A stretch of DNA of 64,000 bases. Source: Daucus carota subsp. sativus (taxonomy: Eukaryota; Streptophyta; Magnoliopsida; Apiales; Apiaceae). Of the stretch, positions 1 through 13,208 are shown in pieces. The notes below the pieces were generated by a model, which saw only the letters and a list, made by a program, of their open reading frames with translations, was not told where the DNA came from and did not search any database. The stretch spans positions 42,318,390-42,382,389 of the forward strand of contig NC_030384.2 in the NCBI RefSeq assembly GCF_001625215.2. Reading direction: 5' to 3'. Numbering within the stretch: the stretch's first letter is position 1; each line of letters opens with the position of its first letter. A program made the translations under genes and the position numbers.

Positions 1-39
1 AAAATGCCTCACCCAAAACACCACAAAACAATCAATTAC

Positions 40-396
40 CTTCGTGCCAGGAGCATACTGATGAATCTCCTCCTCGGGAATAACAACAGGCCACTTCTCC
101 CCAGCATCTTTAAACATCTGTTCAGTCTCAAGCATCATACCCTTCTCAAGAATCATTGTCCTAATTTTCTGCGCCGGAGTACAAGTAGCGTCGAACTTCT
201 CCTCGACCCCATTAACGAAAGTGACAGTGATCTGAGGTGGGTGATCATCGGTACGACGTTTGACCAACAACTGACAAGCCGGGTTTGATTCCTTAGCTTT
301 GCGAGCATTACACTGGGCCAGAAACTCCATACACGCCGCCGTGCGTGGGTCCAGTGCGTTGAACTCTATTTTCACTTTCGATAGAAACTTCAACAT
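40..396 (-). CDS. Mitochondrial ribosomal protein mL53-like, first exon (partial)
   Basis: An open frame of 119 codons starts at an ATG (396-394) and ends at codon AAG followed by a GTAATT donor (39-38); the rest lies beyond the left edge. The start reads MLKFLSKVKIEFNALDPRTA and the visible end is EEEIHQYAPGTK. From memory this matches the short plant large-subunit mitoribosomal protein mL53/MRPL53, about 130 residues long, so nearly the whole protein is in this exon. The family has a thioredoxin-like fold and acts in mitochondrial translation. I see no strong presequence, which is usual for this small protein. The neighbouring zinc-finger gene lies 1.2 kb upstream on the same strand. Family assignment is from remembered similarity. 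Confidence 0.7.
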
Positions 397-1616
397 TTTG
401 ATCAAGTCAAGAAAGCTTGTCTGTGATCGAGTTAATGTACTTCCAGTGTCGAATGTCACTTAAGGATGTTATTACGGCTCCACTGTTCAAAGCTACACAC
501 AGCTTAATGAAACTCATACATGTCCTTAAAACATTATATTTACTTTCTTGTCCCTGCTCAAATTATTTTTACAAAAATAGAAATTCCTGTCACCAATGAT
601 TTATTAGATTCTAATTAAGAAAAATTATTATTTGCAGCTTGTTATGTTTTTATCGTGGCTGTTTGACTCCTAAACTATCCTCTTAACTATTACGCCCGTT
701 TATTTTCAATTTTAAAAGTTTATTTACAAAAGTATATACAATGTTTTATAAAAAGAATTTATAGAATTATATTTTGAAATAACTTATTTTGTGATAATTA
801 TAGATCACTATTTAATTTATCTAAAGTAATAAATTAGAAATTATTTCTACTTTGTAACGTAATTTTTTATTTACAAGATATAAATAACTTCTTCTGTACT
901 AAGCAAACTACCACCTTTTTCTTTTAAAATAACAAGAATATACATCACTGTGTTTCAGTAAGTACGTCTGTTGTGGTATTTTTTTTTTAAATATACTTCT
1001 ATATGTAAATATAAAAATAATATATATTAGTATTTTACAAAATAGAACCTGGTATTTATAAGCAGAAAGCAAATGCAAGAGAGAAAGATGGAAAAGCTGA
1101 GAACTACGGGGGAACAAGAAGAGATCTTTGATTTCAAAATTTATTTTGGGTGGAATAATTTTTTGTTTTTTATTTAAAAGTTACTTAGATCCACTCACTA
1201 TAGTCAAGGGTAAGGTTAAACCTGGATTGGCTTCTGAGTTTTATGTTGTTGTAGACAGCTAGAAGTATATATAAATACCTCAAGTCATTTTTAGGAGTAA
1301 AATTCATAACGAAATTTAAGTATATGTTTCTAAATCTAATAATCCATAACAATGGTATCATGGCCGGGCCTGGGACACTGCATAAATCTCTGCATTGCCA
1401 CTCCTGTCCCAAACTCACAAAATTTTGAGCTCTGATTTGTTGTAATGAACAATAATTTGTAAATTAATAAACCAAACATAATGACTTCTTTTGCGGCAAA
1501 GCCAGGAAATTCCCCACACCTTGTATCCATCATGCTTTGCAAGAAAGTGACCAAAACACTGGACTGCACTTGGCAATCCTCATGTTCTCCTTTCTATTAC
1601 TACATCATACATATTG
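397..1616. other. Intergenic spacer between mL53-like and CCCH zinc-finger genes
   Basis: AT-rich DNA with only short shadow frames. It should hold the promoter of the mL53-like gene on the left and the 3' untranslated region of the zinc-finger gene on the right. No repeat with clear borders and no RNA gene is seen. Confidence 0.6.
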
Positions 1617-4600
1617 CTATGTGCCAGTGAGCTCCCCATCCATTTTCATTCTCTTTGCACTTTGCACCTCCGGCATGCCACTGACTCTCTGCTGTGTGGA
1701 CATATCATGCTGAAATGCACAGTTAACTCCATTCCTGCATCCCCTTGGACTGTTAAAATACATGCATGGCTTCATTATTCTAGGTCTATAATCCCTTGAC
1801 ATAACCTCGTTTGTTGGTCCCTGGACTGGTCTTATCTGATGGAGATGATTATTAAATTGTGGCACTGGTTCTGGTCTTTCACCTCCGTGTTGCTGAATAA
1901 GGCTCTTATAGTAGTTGATATCCTTGGCTACTGGAACTCCTCGAGCTGGAGGAAGCTGTGGAGGAGGCATTGATACGACCTCGGGTGCATGTGGACGCAA
2001 ATTAGGAATAGGTCCTGGCCTAACTGTGGGAGGATAGAATGGTCTGCTTGGGGTAGCTGCTAATGAAGACGGAACAGGTTCGGCTCTTTGGATGTGAACA
2101 AGTGGTGGGTCGGGTAAAGTATTGCCCTGCGACATAGGCTTCGGCAAGTTCTGGTTGCTGGTACTTGTTCCATGGATTGACCCCAACTTCTCCATCAAAT
2201 TTGGGTCCTTTAATATCGTAAGGAGTAGATCAGGGTCAATAGCAGTCATTTGACCACTATTCGCCATAACTGCATTTAAGGCATTATATGCAGCTGTAAT
2301 CATACGAGGTTCAACACCGAGGGCTGCTGCAGCTGGTGGAATAAAATTAAAAGATGGGTTGCCGGTACTCGCATTGGACTGCGAGTGAAGAATTTGTGGA
2401 GCATGTTGCTGGGGCTGTGAGCTCATTGGAACAGTGTTTGGTGGCACATTATCATAAGAAGTATCAGCTCCAGCATCATCATCTTCAATGGGCGTGATAG
2501 GAATCAGAGGAGGCTGCTGCTGATCAGAGTCATCAGAACTATCTACACCACTTAGCAAAGAAGGGCTGCAAAAACATGAAAGAACGTGCGTCACTGACAA
2601 CTTGACAAGTATAAAAAGGTGGAAAAAATTTAAAAAGCAAGTTACAAATTGTACTTTGGGGGTATAGATGATGGACGAGGATAAACTGCTTCGAGTACTC
2701 TCATCTCCCTTTCATTTTCGCGGTCTAATTCATAGCTTTCATCACCATCAACCACTTGCCAGTTGGGATCATATGCAAACTAAAGAAAAAAATTAATAAA
2801 TATCTTCTGTCAGATGAATAGATCTATGATTGCAGTGCTATTAATTTAGCATGAACTTACTATATGATGTTGCCAGATACAAAAATGCACATTGAACAAA
2901 TCTAAGAGCAGATAGCAGAGGATTTTTTTCACTAGGCACTGAACCTATTCCCTTCATTGTAATCTATGGTCTACACCAGTTGGACCCTTAATTAGTGGTA
3001 CATAATAAGAGATCCCTTTTACTTGATCAAAAGATCAGGACTAAATGTTTTTTTTAATGGGTAATTCAAATGTTTTTGATTCTTGAGATTGCATATATAT
3101 TTCTTTTATATAATTTAACTTGTTTAAATTGAATTAAAACGTAGTCATGGTAATACAATGTTCTCAAACCAAAAAAGAATGTGAATTAAGTGTAGGATCA
3201 TTCAAAAATGAACAGTGATCTTTACCATCTAGTACTGCTGACACACAATCAAAAATCATGTACTTCATACATTTCAATATATATCAGTACAGTACAATCT
3301 AAAATAATTCGTTGCTACATTTCTCATAACAGAGACAAAAGAATCATCATAATCAGTTAACCACAATAAAAACTTATAGACCATTCTTTAAGACAAATAA
3401 AAGATACTAAAATATGTAACAGCAAACATCTTTAATTCCTCCATAAAGTCGACGGAAGGATGCCATCTGTATTCAAGGTAAGGAGTAAAATAACTTAGGA
3501 TTGCAAAATGTGTAGAGGCAACCTCCAACAAGTGACCACTGACTATATATCAAGAAAAGTAATAACCTAATAATAAACCCTATCTTGCCATGAAAAGATA
3601 GGACACCCCAAGAAGTATGTAATCTGTAAATGAAACATTTCCCTCTTATCAAAATATGTGCCAGTTAATTGTTGGTGCTTCTACAAAGAATTTGCAATTA
3701 TTCGCAAAATTAAATTATAGCAGATGTTCATAGCTTAAGAAGACAGATGAAAATTCGAAATAACAACTTACCTTGGGTGGACATCTCCACTGAATAACAG
3801 AAATTTCAGACAATTTATTAAGCAAAACGTTCGCAGGATGACTTTCTTCGAAACCAGGTGGCAGATTGTCATCATGTCCTGCTCCTGTAGTATATAACGG
3901 GCATGATGATTTCGCTTGCAGATGATCTTGACCACCCGATCCAATCAATGATGGAGATTCTTCGGACAAAAATAGCTTCACCTGTCAAACAGAAGCAGAA
4001 AATTTGACAATAAGATGATATATTAATTTTACTTAAGTGTCATAATATATGCAAATATTAGATTGCGCACAGCCAGCTACTACAACCAACCACTTGACAA
4101 TTTAATGATAAACACATCTTAAAATAAATACTACCGCTAACCACTTACAGTAGAACCATAAATTAATAACCCCTCTAAATTATTCCACAACCATAATATA
4201 GACATAGTATAGATGATCCACTCAAAGTCTCAATACCATAAATTAATAATCTTTCAAATTACATATTTATTATTTATAACCATTTAATAAAATATGATTC
4301 AAGATTCATCTGAGTTCGAATCTTAGTTTTTCAGAACTTATATATTTCATAGTTCGTCACAGATTTTGTAACACCTTTTGGATGGAAAGTAATTACTTAC
4401 ATATATTCTGTAATCCATGTGATCCAGTTAACCAAGCTACATATTTCAGGAATAACCAAATATGTCAAATAATTCCGTTTTCAAATTCAGTTCTCGGGAA
4501 TACCGAAATTTTATGTTCGGTTCGTCTAAACACCGACTTTATTTCGGTTTGATTTTCGGTAATTTCCGTTTCAGTTAATTGAATCAAAATTTGGTTCAAT

Positions 4601-7600
4601 TATTTAGCAAAAAAAAAAAAAAAAAAAAAAATTGGTTCAATTTGGTTTTTACCAGAATGCTTACCCTACTTATCAAACGTAAATTTTTTTATATTTATTG
4701 TAGTATATGTAGTTGTCAAGTATCGAACCACTAAAAATTATATTTTATGTTATTTTTTGTCATTGGCAGGAAGCGAACACAAGACCTATCTTATATACTC
4801 GTGTACAACGACAACTAAACTATCAAATATCACTCCAATTCTAAGTCATATTATATACAGGATGCATTGTATACAAGAAACTCCCCCTATGCCCTATTTA
4901 GTCGATAGAGAAACGAGAGAGAAATGCTAATCAGTCAACATGTCAAAAGATGTGACACATTTTTTCCCCTTGTACAGAATAGAAAAAGTAACTTGCCATC
5001 TTAATAATAAGTTTTGAGCAAAGATTAACGTATCCAAAAGAATCCACATGTAAAGGCTACTATCACACACTCTTCAGCAATATCAGTAACATTGGGTGCC
5101 ACAAGCAGTGTGTTACAGAAGAGAGTTACAAAGAAGTTAAGAAGACAATAAACGAAGTATTGTGGAGGGAAAAAAGGAAGATAGTCTTGTCCAACCTCTG
5201 CCATGGTTTTGACAGGTTTCACCATAGGTATAAAAAAATAAATGAAACATACAACTTATCATAACGTATTTCACGTTTATATAACTTGCAATTTAGTTTC
5301 CTTTGTTTTGGTTATTACAGTAGTCAGCATACTTGATGTAAAAGCTTAAAAAAATTTATAGTACAGAAGATAGCAAGTTACATCAATGATATAAAATTTT
5401 AAACACCTGTCATAGTATCATGCAACTCTAAACAAGTATAATTAAGAGTGTTAAGTACTAGGGAGTGATATTGTTAGCTAAATGTTTACAAGTCAGATAA
5501 GCTCCTGATCTACTAAGCTCTCAAAGATTTTATGCATTTAGTGGGCTATTTATGTCTTTCCTCTGTAAAATGTCATTACATGCTTATCAAGTGTTATTAC
5601 AAGCATAGGGCCAAGCACTAAACCTCACTTTACCTAATGCAAAGTGACTTTTAAGAGGAGCACACTTACCTGCTAAGCGCAAGGTGGAGATGAGGCATGC
5701 CTCCAAGTGAGATTATAAGCTGACCCCGATCAAATTAAAAATGATGAGATCAAATATAATAATCTGAGAGGATATATATAGACAACCCTTACACCTATCC
5801 TAGGCAGTTGTAAATTGTAATTACAAGTGTGATTCTCCACCTTCCTCTGCCTTCCATATGCATAAACAAGAATTATACATAGTACATGTAGTATGATAAT
5901 GTATATGCATTGTTGGTTAGTATCAATGCAAAAATACATTATACATAACATCAACACAGAACTTAGAGGTATATCGGTGTCTAGAAGTACAGAACTATGA
6001 TGTAGTGTTATATCAGTCCTAACATGTGAAATTGGCTATTCTGTTACCCAAATTGTTTTTTTCCTGTGATTACTGTCCATATATATCTATTTCAATTTTG
6101 TTTTGCTTGGGTCTAATAATTTATTATTAGTAGGACATAACTAATTTCAATTTTCATTATTTAATTAGGAAAAAATAAATATCACCTCCATCCTATTTTT
6201 CTTGTCCATGGATCAATTTCACCTTTTGTTCAATTACATTAAATAAGCTAAAACTTACCAAAAAACTGTATTATTTTTCATATAAGTTAACAAAACTAAC
6301 ACTTGATTACCATATCAACCAGAAGTAGAGAATATTATTGGTACAAATAAATAAGGATATGGAGAAAATGGGACAGAGGGCTACTAACTATTTACTTTAA
6401 AACATTCAGTTTTTTAACTCATTCCAGTTGGATTCAGAAGATAAGGAATTTTCAATAAGATTGGTGATTGACCGGATTTACTAAGTTCATACATATAGCA
6501 TCTAAATTTATTTTAGAATTTCTTATGTAACTCTTAAGGTGTGCGGAAGGGTCTTGCATCTCAATGCGCATTCTGCTTGTTGCAGCTTACACCTTAAACA
6601 AAACCATATAATGCACCTCTCGTCTTAATTAATTATGCTTAAATCACGGACTCCTGATGTGTATTTAATATTTTCATGTACTTCAATAACCTTTGAGTAT
6701 GCAATAGAGCTTTTCATGTATATCTTCTCCATTTATGCTGAAGAAAGCCCTTTCATTCAACTAGTAACTCTCTAGCCAGAAGATACATCTTTCCGTTCAT
6801 ATAATTTACAAATTAACCAGCTCATATACCTTCTAAACTCCCAAAAACATCATATTCCCAACAAAGTATGTTGATTTTTTTTTTTAACTTTTATTGATAC
6901 AATTCTAAGAAAATATTTTGACAACACCCTGATTGTAGTATCATAACAGATTTTGGTGCGAAAAGTTGAATATTCAGTCGACTGGGTAATCGAACAGAAT
7001 AAATTGTGATTTCATTCACATCTTTGAAAAGCCTAGTGATGATGCTTTTGCAAAGAAACTACTTGTCTTTCCAAGGATGTCTCAGGTACATTTGTTATGA
7101 ACTGTATACCAAGATGAACAATTCCTATCCGTAAACTTTGCTAACTAGGCATGACGTCCATCATCCATGTACTTTGTAATAGCGTAAGAAATTATTTAGG
7201 ACATCCTACTGGTTACAGAAAGAATATTGTCAAATCTTGTTCTCGCTTGCTTTTGGGAGTTGCCATTTCTGCACATTGCATCTTTTAGTTCTGCTTTTTT
7301 CAATTCAGGCAATCACAAAAAATGTATTACTCATGCACGCTCTCCCACTGAGACTCGAATCTAGACTACAATACCAGGTATATTGCATCTTTTGTTGCAA
7401 TGTTGGTCCATTGTCTTAATTGTTTACCCTGGCACATCACCTTTCTTGTGGCTTACAACAGCCAGCTTCTATTGTGTGCTCTTGATCTTGTGTCATTAAG
7501 TTAATAATGTGTTATTCTTCTGCTTATATATTTAATGTATGAACTTCATAATACTCCACGGTTTTTTTTCCTTTTGTACCAACTGTATTCTAGAAAGACT

Positions 7601-8540
7601 AATTAAAATATTCTTAAACACCGCCCTCCTTTATTCATAAGTCCTTGTTATTTTTTATTCCAATCTGCTTTAAGAGGACAACTGCAAAATTTTATTCCCT
7701 GTAGTGGAATAGGAATTAGAACCATACATTTGTAGTTGTTATTCTAATAAGGTGTTTAAATTGATGGGAATGAGAATGGGGGAACGGAATCAGGGAAATA
7801 ATTTGATTCCAATGGGGTAATAACAAACTGGAGATACAAGAAAAGGATTCTCTAAATGACTTCGATTCCCATGGGATATGCGAGTAATAGGGGATATGAG
7901 AAAAGGGGGAAACAAAAAAGGGAACTGGGAATGACTTCGATTCCCATGAGGTATGTGGAAAATCCAAGATATGAGATACAGAAAGTAGGAACGACTTCGA
8001 CTCTCATGGGATATGTGAGGAATCAATGACCCCGGTTAATGGATCCATCCCAACGATTTAAAAGTTCAAACCGTGATTACTGGATCCATTCTAACAATTT
8101 AAACTCTTGAGCAAAAACAAATGTCCCCTAGGTTTACTTTAGTGATCAAACAAATGCAGGCCTCATTCTGCACTCCTTCCATGATTATTTTTAAGCTTAC
8201 CACAAGTCCACAACTACCAAAGCAAACGAAAAACCTCATAACCCGAAAACAACCAACGCAAACTGAAAACCTCATAATCCAACAAAACAAACTACTACTA
8301 GTTCAATTTAGTGAAGTTGCAGATAATTAACAGCAAACAACAACAGAACACCAAATTCTCACAATTAAACTCACAAATTGACAAGTCCAACAATCAAAAA
8401 CAGAACCAATTTTCAATCAAATAACAATAATTATACCAAACAACTACAGTACAAGTTGATAATTATTTGGGTAAGTTTACCTGACACAGATTAACATCGG
8501 AAGCCCATGAAACCCTTTTTGATTTCTCCAATCCCCGCAT
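1617..8540 (-). CDS. CCCH zinc-finger protein, C3H6-like (4 exons)
   Basis: Exons on the minus strand: 8481-8540, 3772-3981, 2655-2779 and 1617-2565, joining in frame to 447 residues. Exon 1 encodes MRGLEKSKRVSWASDVNLCQ, exon 2 continues VKLFLSEESPSLIG, exon 3 contains the FAYDPNWQVV segment, and exon 4 the PPLIPITPIED motif; this order is that of the Arabidopsis zinc finger CCCH protein 6 family. A single finger of the form C-x8-C-x5-C-x3-H lies at about residues 399-418, near the C-terminus. The middle is rich in proline and glutamine. Such proteins are presumed nuclear RNA- or DNA-binding factors; the N-terminal block resembles a segment of the flowering regulator LUMINIDEPENDENS. Intron 1 is about 4.5 kb. 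Exon phases 0, 0 and 2 agree throughout. Confidence 0.88.
3982..8480 (-). other. Long first intron of the C3H6-like gene
   Basis: The donor GTAAAC (8480-8475) follows the 20-codon first exon and the acceptor TGACAG precedes exon 2. The 4.5 kb between holds AT-rich sequence, an A-run near 4610-4630 and a degenerate direct repeat at 7740-8030. I see no coding exon that fits the family and no complete transposon with clear duplications. Confidence 0.65.
7740..8030. repeat. Degenerate direct repeats in C3H6-like intron 1
   Basis: The phrase GACTTCGATTCCCATGGG recurs with changes at about 7858, 7933 and 7993, in units of 75 and 60 bp that also share GATATG and GGGGGA-like stretches. The block is more GC- and purine-rich than the intron around it. 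It could be a decayed minisatellite or the inside of an old transposon. Confidence 0.6.
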
Positions 8541-9729
8541 ATTAATTAAGCTATGTTTGTCCTTTGATTTATCATTCAAACTTGTGATAATTTAACAGTA
8601 AGTAAACCCTAATTTTAATCGAGTTTATGTATCTTCTGTATCACATGGTTTTGTGTATGTAATTGAAGTTTATTGAACGAGATTAGAGATGAAGGAGAGG
8701 GCCAAACAGGTCCTAAGAGAAGCCCTAGATCCTCTTGCTGCTGCCTTTTTCTTTTCTTCGCCTCCGCCGTTTGGGCCCTTAATTTTTCTTTTCTCTTGTT
8801 TTATTTTCTTTTTATTTCTCATCCAATTCGTATTTTAATTCTTTACTTTATCTTTCTACGTGGTTCTGACCGGTGATGCGCTGTAGCTGGGAGGTACGGA
8901 CACGTCATACGCGCTTTTTTTACCTGATTGCTAAATGCAAATCAAAATTGCTCAATGCAAATCACGGTGTTTACGTTATTGCCCTTCTTATGTTTTTGTG
9001 CAAATTGCCAAATACTGTGTGAAGCGCAAACTTAATTTTACCTGTAGTTATTCAATACAGAGTCCTAATATTTTGTGTAACATTTAATGGTTTGCACAGC
9101 TACTGGTTATCTACTTGTATTCTCAGTACTATGTTAGAACTTCTTTTCACAACTTATTTTAATTTCATTATACGTGAAAAGTAAAATATCTTTATTTAAA
9201 AAAAAATCATCATATTTATTATGATTTTTATTGATCTAAAACAGCTCCATCAACTTATTTGATTTTTATTTTTTATTTACAAATTTCATTATCGTAAAAA
9301 TATATTATCATTATAATAAAAATTATATTCGTTCAGTTTAAAATTGTAATTTCAATATTCACAATATTTATCTACAAGAAATAACATGTTAAATAATAAT
9401 ATATATTTTTTATTTTTCTAGATTTTAACTTGAACTTTTTAATTTATGTTGTTTCGATTTGAAGATATTTATTTTTAAACAATAACATAATAAATAATAA
9501 TATATACTATTATGTGATCTTAAATATTGGTTTATCATATTATCTTAAAATATAATTTATAAATATTCCCTCTACTAATTTATTTTTTATTTCAATACTA
9601 AAGATATTTAAAATAATATATATATATATATATCTAAATTTTTCTTTATAATTTTTGTTAGTTCAATACCTAAAAATATTTATTTTTAAAATATAATATA
9701 TATATATATATGTATGTATGTATATATAT
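8541..9729. other. 5' flank of the C3H6-like gene, AT-rich
   Basis: This stretch should hold the 5' untranslated region and promoter of the zinc-finger gene, followed from about 9140 by very AT-rich DNA with TA runs near 9620 and 9700. No gene is supported; the frame at 8673-8876 has no recognisable protein. Confidence 0.55.
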
Positions 9730-9961
9730 ATTATTAATTTAAAAGGTTCGTCTCACATAAAAATAAATATTTTTATGTAATATGATAAATTAATATTTTC
9801 GTAATAATGAAATATATTTGACTTGATTGTGTGTATTTGAGCATTAATAATATATGTTTTTTATTCACAAGTGCTTCATATTTTCATCATCACGAAAATA
9901 TTAATTTATCATATTATCTAAAAAAATATTATTGTGTGAGGCGAACCTTTTAAATTAATAA
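9730..9961. mobile_element. Foldback MITE with roughly 75-bp arms
   Basis: The left end TTATTAATTTAAAAGGTTCG and the right end GCGAACCTTTTAAATTAATA are inverted copies. Inside them, AATATGATAAATTAATATTTTCG on the left is matched by its complement near 9890-9920. The unit is about 230 bp with a short centre. AT-rich flanks hide any target-site duplication, so the superfamily is not assigned. Confidence 0.65.
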
Positions 9962-10696
9962 TATAAATCATTTGTGTAATTTTCTAAATTTGCTAATATA
10001 TATTATATGTTTTGTGATCTGTTATGGTAAGTATATTGAAAAATAGATTTTGTCCTCTGCGTGTCCATGCGCACGTGCGGAAATTGTTGAATTTAGATTA
10101 TTTTGATTGGTGTATATATAACCGGTCCACTATTATTAAAAAGTAGGAAGCAATCAAAATATCTAAACACAAAAAAAAATTGCATTTGCATATGGTCATG
10201 GCATACGACAGGAAAATCGTAAAAAATATTATTAATTTAAGGCAGATTTATTGGAATTAATTAACCAATTTTTATCTTAAAATAAATCATATATTAAAAA
10301 ACATCTTTTGAATATTTCTTTTTATATTGTTTTAAGAAAATAGGTTAAATATTATTCAATATTTGTTTAATAAAATTCTAACATATTATATTTATAATTT
10401 GATAATTACAAATAAAATTAATATTTTATGTTAATGCGTGGTATATAATGATAATTAGTTAATGATATATTATGAATATAAATGTAAATGGTTTAACGTT
10501 AATGCGCTGAGTCATCATACATAGGTATGCATCTCGAACTTTGAGCCGGTATAAGAATTCAGCATTACATCTTGCGCACAGTCAAAGAAGCATTTATTAG
10601 AAGTTTATCCATTTAATGTATCAGAGGGCATTCATGTAATATACTTGTGTGCACAAAGCAAAAATGATTTGCATTTAGCAACACCCTTCTTTTATA

Positions 10697-11565
10697 GGGA
10701 AATCTACAAAACTACCTACCTTTTCTTTTATTGTTTTCAAAAATACTACCTTCCAGAATTATTTTTAAAAATACCTTTTCATAAAAAAAAAATTCAAAAA
10801 TACTGTTTGCAACTTTTGCAACCTCATTTGCAACTACAGGCGGCGCCAGCCGTGTTGCAACCTGATTTCAAGTTCCAGTTTTCAAATGTCATTTTCGACC
10901 TCAAATGAGGTCGAAAATGACATTTAAAACTGGAACTTGAAATCAGGATTTGTAATTGCATATATGGTTGCATATGATTGTATTCGGTTGCATATGGTTG
11001 TATTCAGTTGATTCTATTGTAATCTAATGGCCCCGCCAGGGGCACACCATACATCTGTTGTTACTTACAGCATTTAGTTGCATTTAGTTGCAACTGAGGT
11101 TGCAAAAGTTGCAACTGCAGTTGCAACCTCATTTGCAACTTTTGCAACCTCATTTACAACTATATATAGTTTTCAGTTGCATTTAGTTGCAACTGAGGTT
11201 GCAAATGAAGTGGCAACTGCAGTTGCAAAAGTTGCAACTGCAGTTGCAACTTCATTTGCAACTTTTGCAATCTCATTTGCAACTTTTGCAACTTACAGTT
11301 TTCAGTTGAACTAGTTGCAATTGCAGTTGCAACAGTTGCAACATTCCATTTTTATTTGCAACTTTTGCAACCTCATTTGCAACTTTTGCAACCTCATTTG
11401 CAATTTTTACGGCTGCGCCGCCCAAGGTTGCAAATGAGGTTGCAAAAGTTGCAAATCGTATTTTTGAAAAAAAAATTTATGAAAAGGTATTTTTAAAAAC
11501 AATGAAAAAGATGGTAGTATTTTTAAAAAAATAATTTTACAGATGGGTATTTTTAAAAAGATCCC
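10697..11565. mobile_element. Foldback element rich in GTTGCAA motifs
   Basis: The ends GGGAAATCTACAAAACTACC and AAAAATACCC..GATCCC-type sequence are imperfect inverted arms of about 130 bp, sharing AAAAATACTACC, ATTTTTAAAAATACC and TTTTCATAAA blocks. The flanks CTTTTATA and TTTTTATA could be an 8-bp target duplication (7 of 8). Between the arms, TTGCAACTTTTGCAACCTCA and its complement alternate many times, so the interior is itself a chain of palindromic units. Frames at 10645-10908 and 11078-11314 only translate this repeat. No transposase is encoded, so it is non-autonomous. Confidence 0.7.
10861..10947. repeat. Near-perfect 42-bp-stem hairpin
   Basis: CCTGATTTCAAGTTCCAG at the left and its complement CTGGAACTTGAAATCAGG at the right are arms of one continuous palindrome. 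The only mismatch is one extra C on the left arm, and the centre is CCTCA-AA-TGAGG. It lies inside the GTTGCAA foldback element. Confidence 0.85.
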
Positions 11566-12512
11566 TTTTTATATAGCAATTTGTAATTCTAGAAATAAGT
11601 ATGACTATACAGATTATTTTTCAAAAAATTGGAGAATATATAGGAAATCTTTTAAAAATTGACTTTTTTCCCTGGATTTCACAAAATTTTAGACTTAAAT
11701 AGATCTTCAAAAGTATATATCTGTTTGAAATATGGGCTGGAATTATCAAATTTTGACAAATTTATCATATATTATATTCATGAAAGATTTTGTACCACTC
11801 TTTAAAACGTTTTATTTCAACTATTTATTTGAGTATATTCGTATAAAATTAAACAAGCTCATAAATTAAATTTTAAAAATTTCATAAGATTTTTAAACTA
11901 TCAAAAATCATTAATAAATTATATTCCCTGCGGCATGATTGTTTGGTTACACTGTGTGCACATATTTTGACACTCTTTGTAAAGTACAAATCCACGTGTA
12001 TTTAATTTTCAATTTTTTGGAATAAAAATTTAAACATCTAATTTTTTCTGGAATTTAAAAAATATATATATTTTTTGTTTAAAAAAAATATTACATTTAG
12101 TAAATATACTTTATACTGGTCTTAAAATGCGTACCAACAAGTAATGGGACAGTGAGAGTAATATTTATTATTAATATATTAATAATTTATCTCTCATTCA
12201 TATTATTCTTGACATATATTATTCAAAAATGTTACATAGTGTAACTTTAAAAGTTAGTTTAATTCTAAATGTAAATTCAAATTAATATAAAAAATAATAA
12301 ATTACAAAAGTGAGCGTGCTGTTCGTTTTTTGTAAAAGACTATTCATATTTTCAAATAATTTTGATGTTTCAAGTAAGTTTATGAGTACATTGTTTAAAA
12401 AAAAAAGAAGTTTATGAGTACATTGTTAATAAAATGATACAAATATTGTCACAAAAAAAAATGATACAAATGTTATTCTAGGAGCGGTTTCGAGAAATGA
12501 GGCTGCCTTAGG
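11566..12512. other. AT-rich intergenic DNA with a short direct duplication
   Basis: No gene is seen. AAGTTTATGAGTACATTGTT occurs twice near 12376-12427 and AATGATACAAAT twice near 12434-12471, each pair separated by A-runs, which suggests local slippage. Confidence 0.6.
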
Positions 12513-12995
12513 ATGTCAACGGGTCGGGTCGGGTTTCTTGAGATCCAGACCCGGTTCATAATATTTCGGGTCGGTCCGGGTCTAGAAAATGAATATCCAG
12601 ATCCGATCTGTTGAGTTTTTTTGGGGTTTGGTTCGGGTCTTAATCTAATATTTAAAAAATAAAATTAAATACAAATTTAAAATTATAAAAAAAATGTGAT
12701 GATTGATTTTTTTTTAAATTTAGGAATATAAAAAAGGGTTTTACAAGTTTCGTCCAGTACAATAAACACGTGAAATATGTTAACTTAATTATATACAATC
12801 ATTCAATTTATCATTTATATTTTTATATTTTTATTATATTTAGATTTTTAAATGCACAATAATTGAGAAAAATATTGATGAAATGAATATAAATTCTGCA
12901 TTGGGTATATAAAATTAAGTAAAATGTTAATATTCATACCTAATAATTCATAATATTTCAATATATAATTATATATACTTTACATTAAACACATA

Positions 12996-13032
<37 letters not shown>

Positions 13033-13208
13033 GGTAATATTTTGTATCGGGTTTCGGGTCGGTTCTCGGTTCGGAATACCTGAGATCCAGATCCAGATCC
13101 AAACTCTTTCAAGTCTAAAAATAAGATCCAGATCCAGAACCAAATCCAAAAAAATCGGGTTCGGGTAGATCCAATCAGGTCAGAACGGGTCGGGTATCCA
13201 TCGGTGCC
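12511..13208. mobile_element. hAT-like non-autonomous element with GGGTCGGGT ends
   Basis: The left end AGGATGTCAACGGGTCGGGT and right end CGGGTCGGGTATCCATCGG resemble a common plant class of short hAT-like elements with GGGTCGG-rich subterminal DNA. The flanks GCTGCCTT and GGTGCCTT match at 7 of 8 bases, as expected for an old 8-bp target duplication. The inside is AT-rich with a TA/TG microsatellite at 12993-13033. The frame at 12969-13268 is only a translation of the repeat. Confidence 0.5.

Noticed and set aside
5025-5225. Minus-strand frame in C3H6-like intron 1 as an alternative first exon
   Set aside because: It does not match the conserved family N-terminus, which is found intact at 8481-8540.
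10645-11314. Two frames inside the GTTGCAA foldback element
   Set aside because: They translate the repeat into low-complexity protein and depend on the palindromic units.
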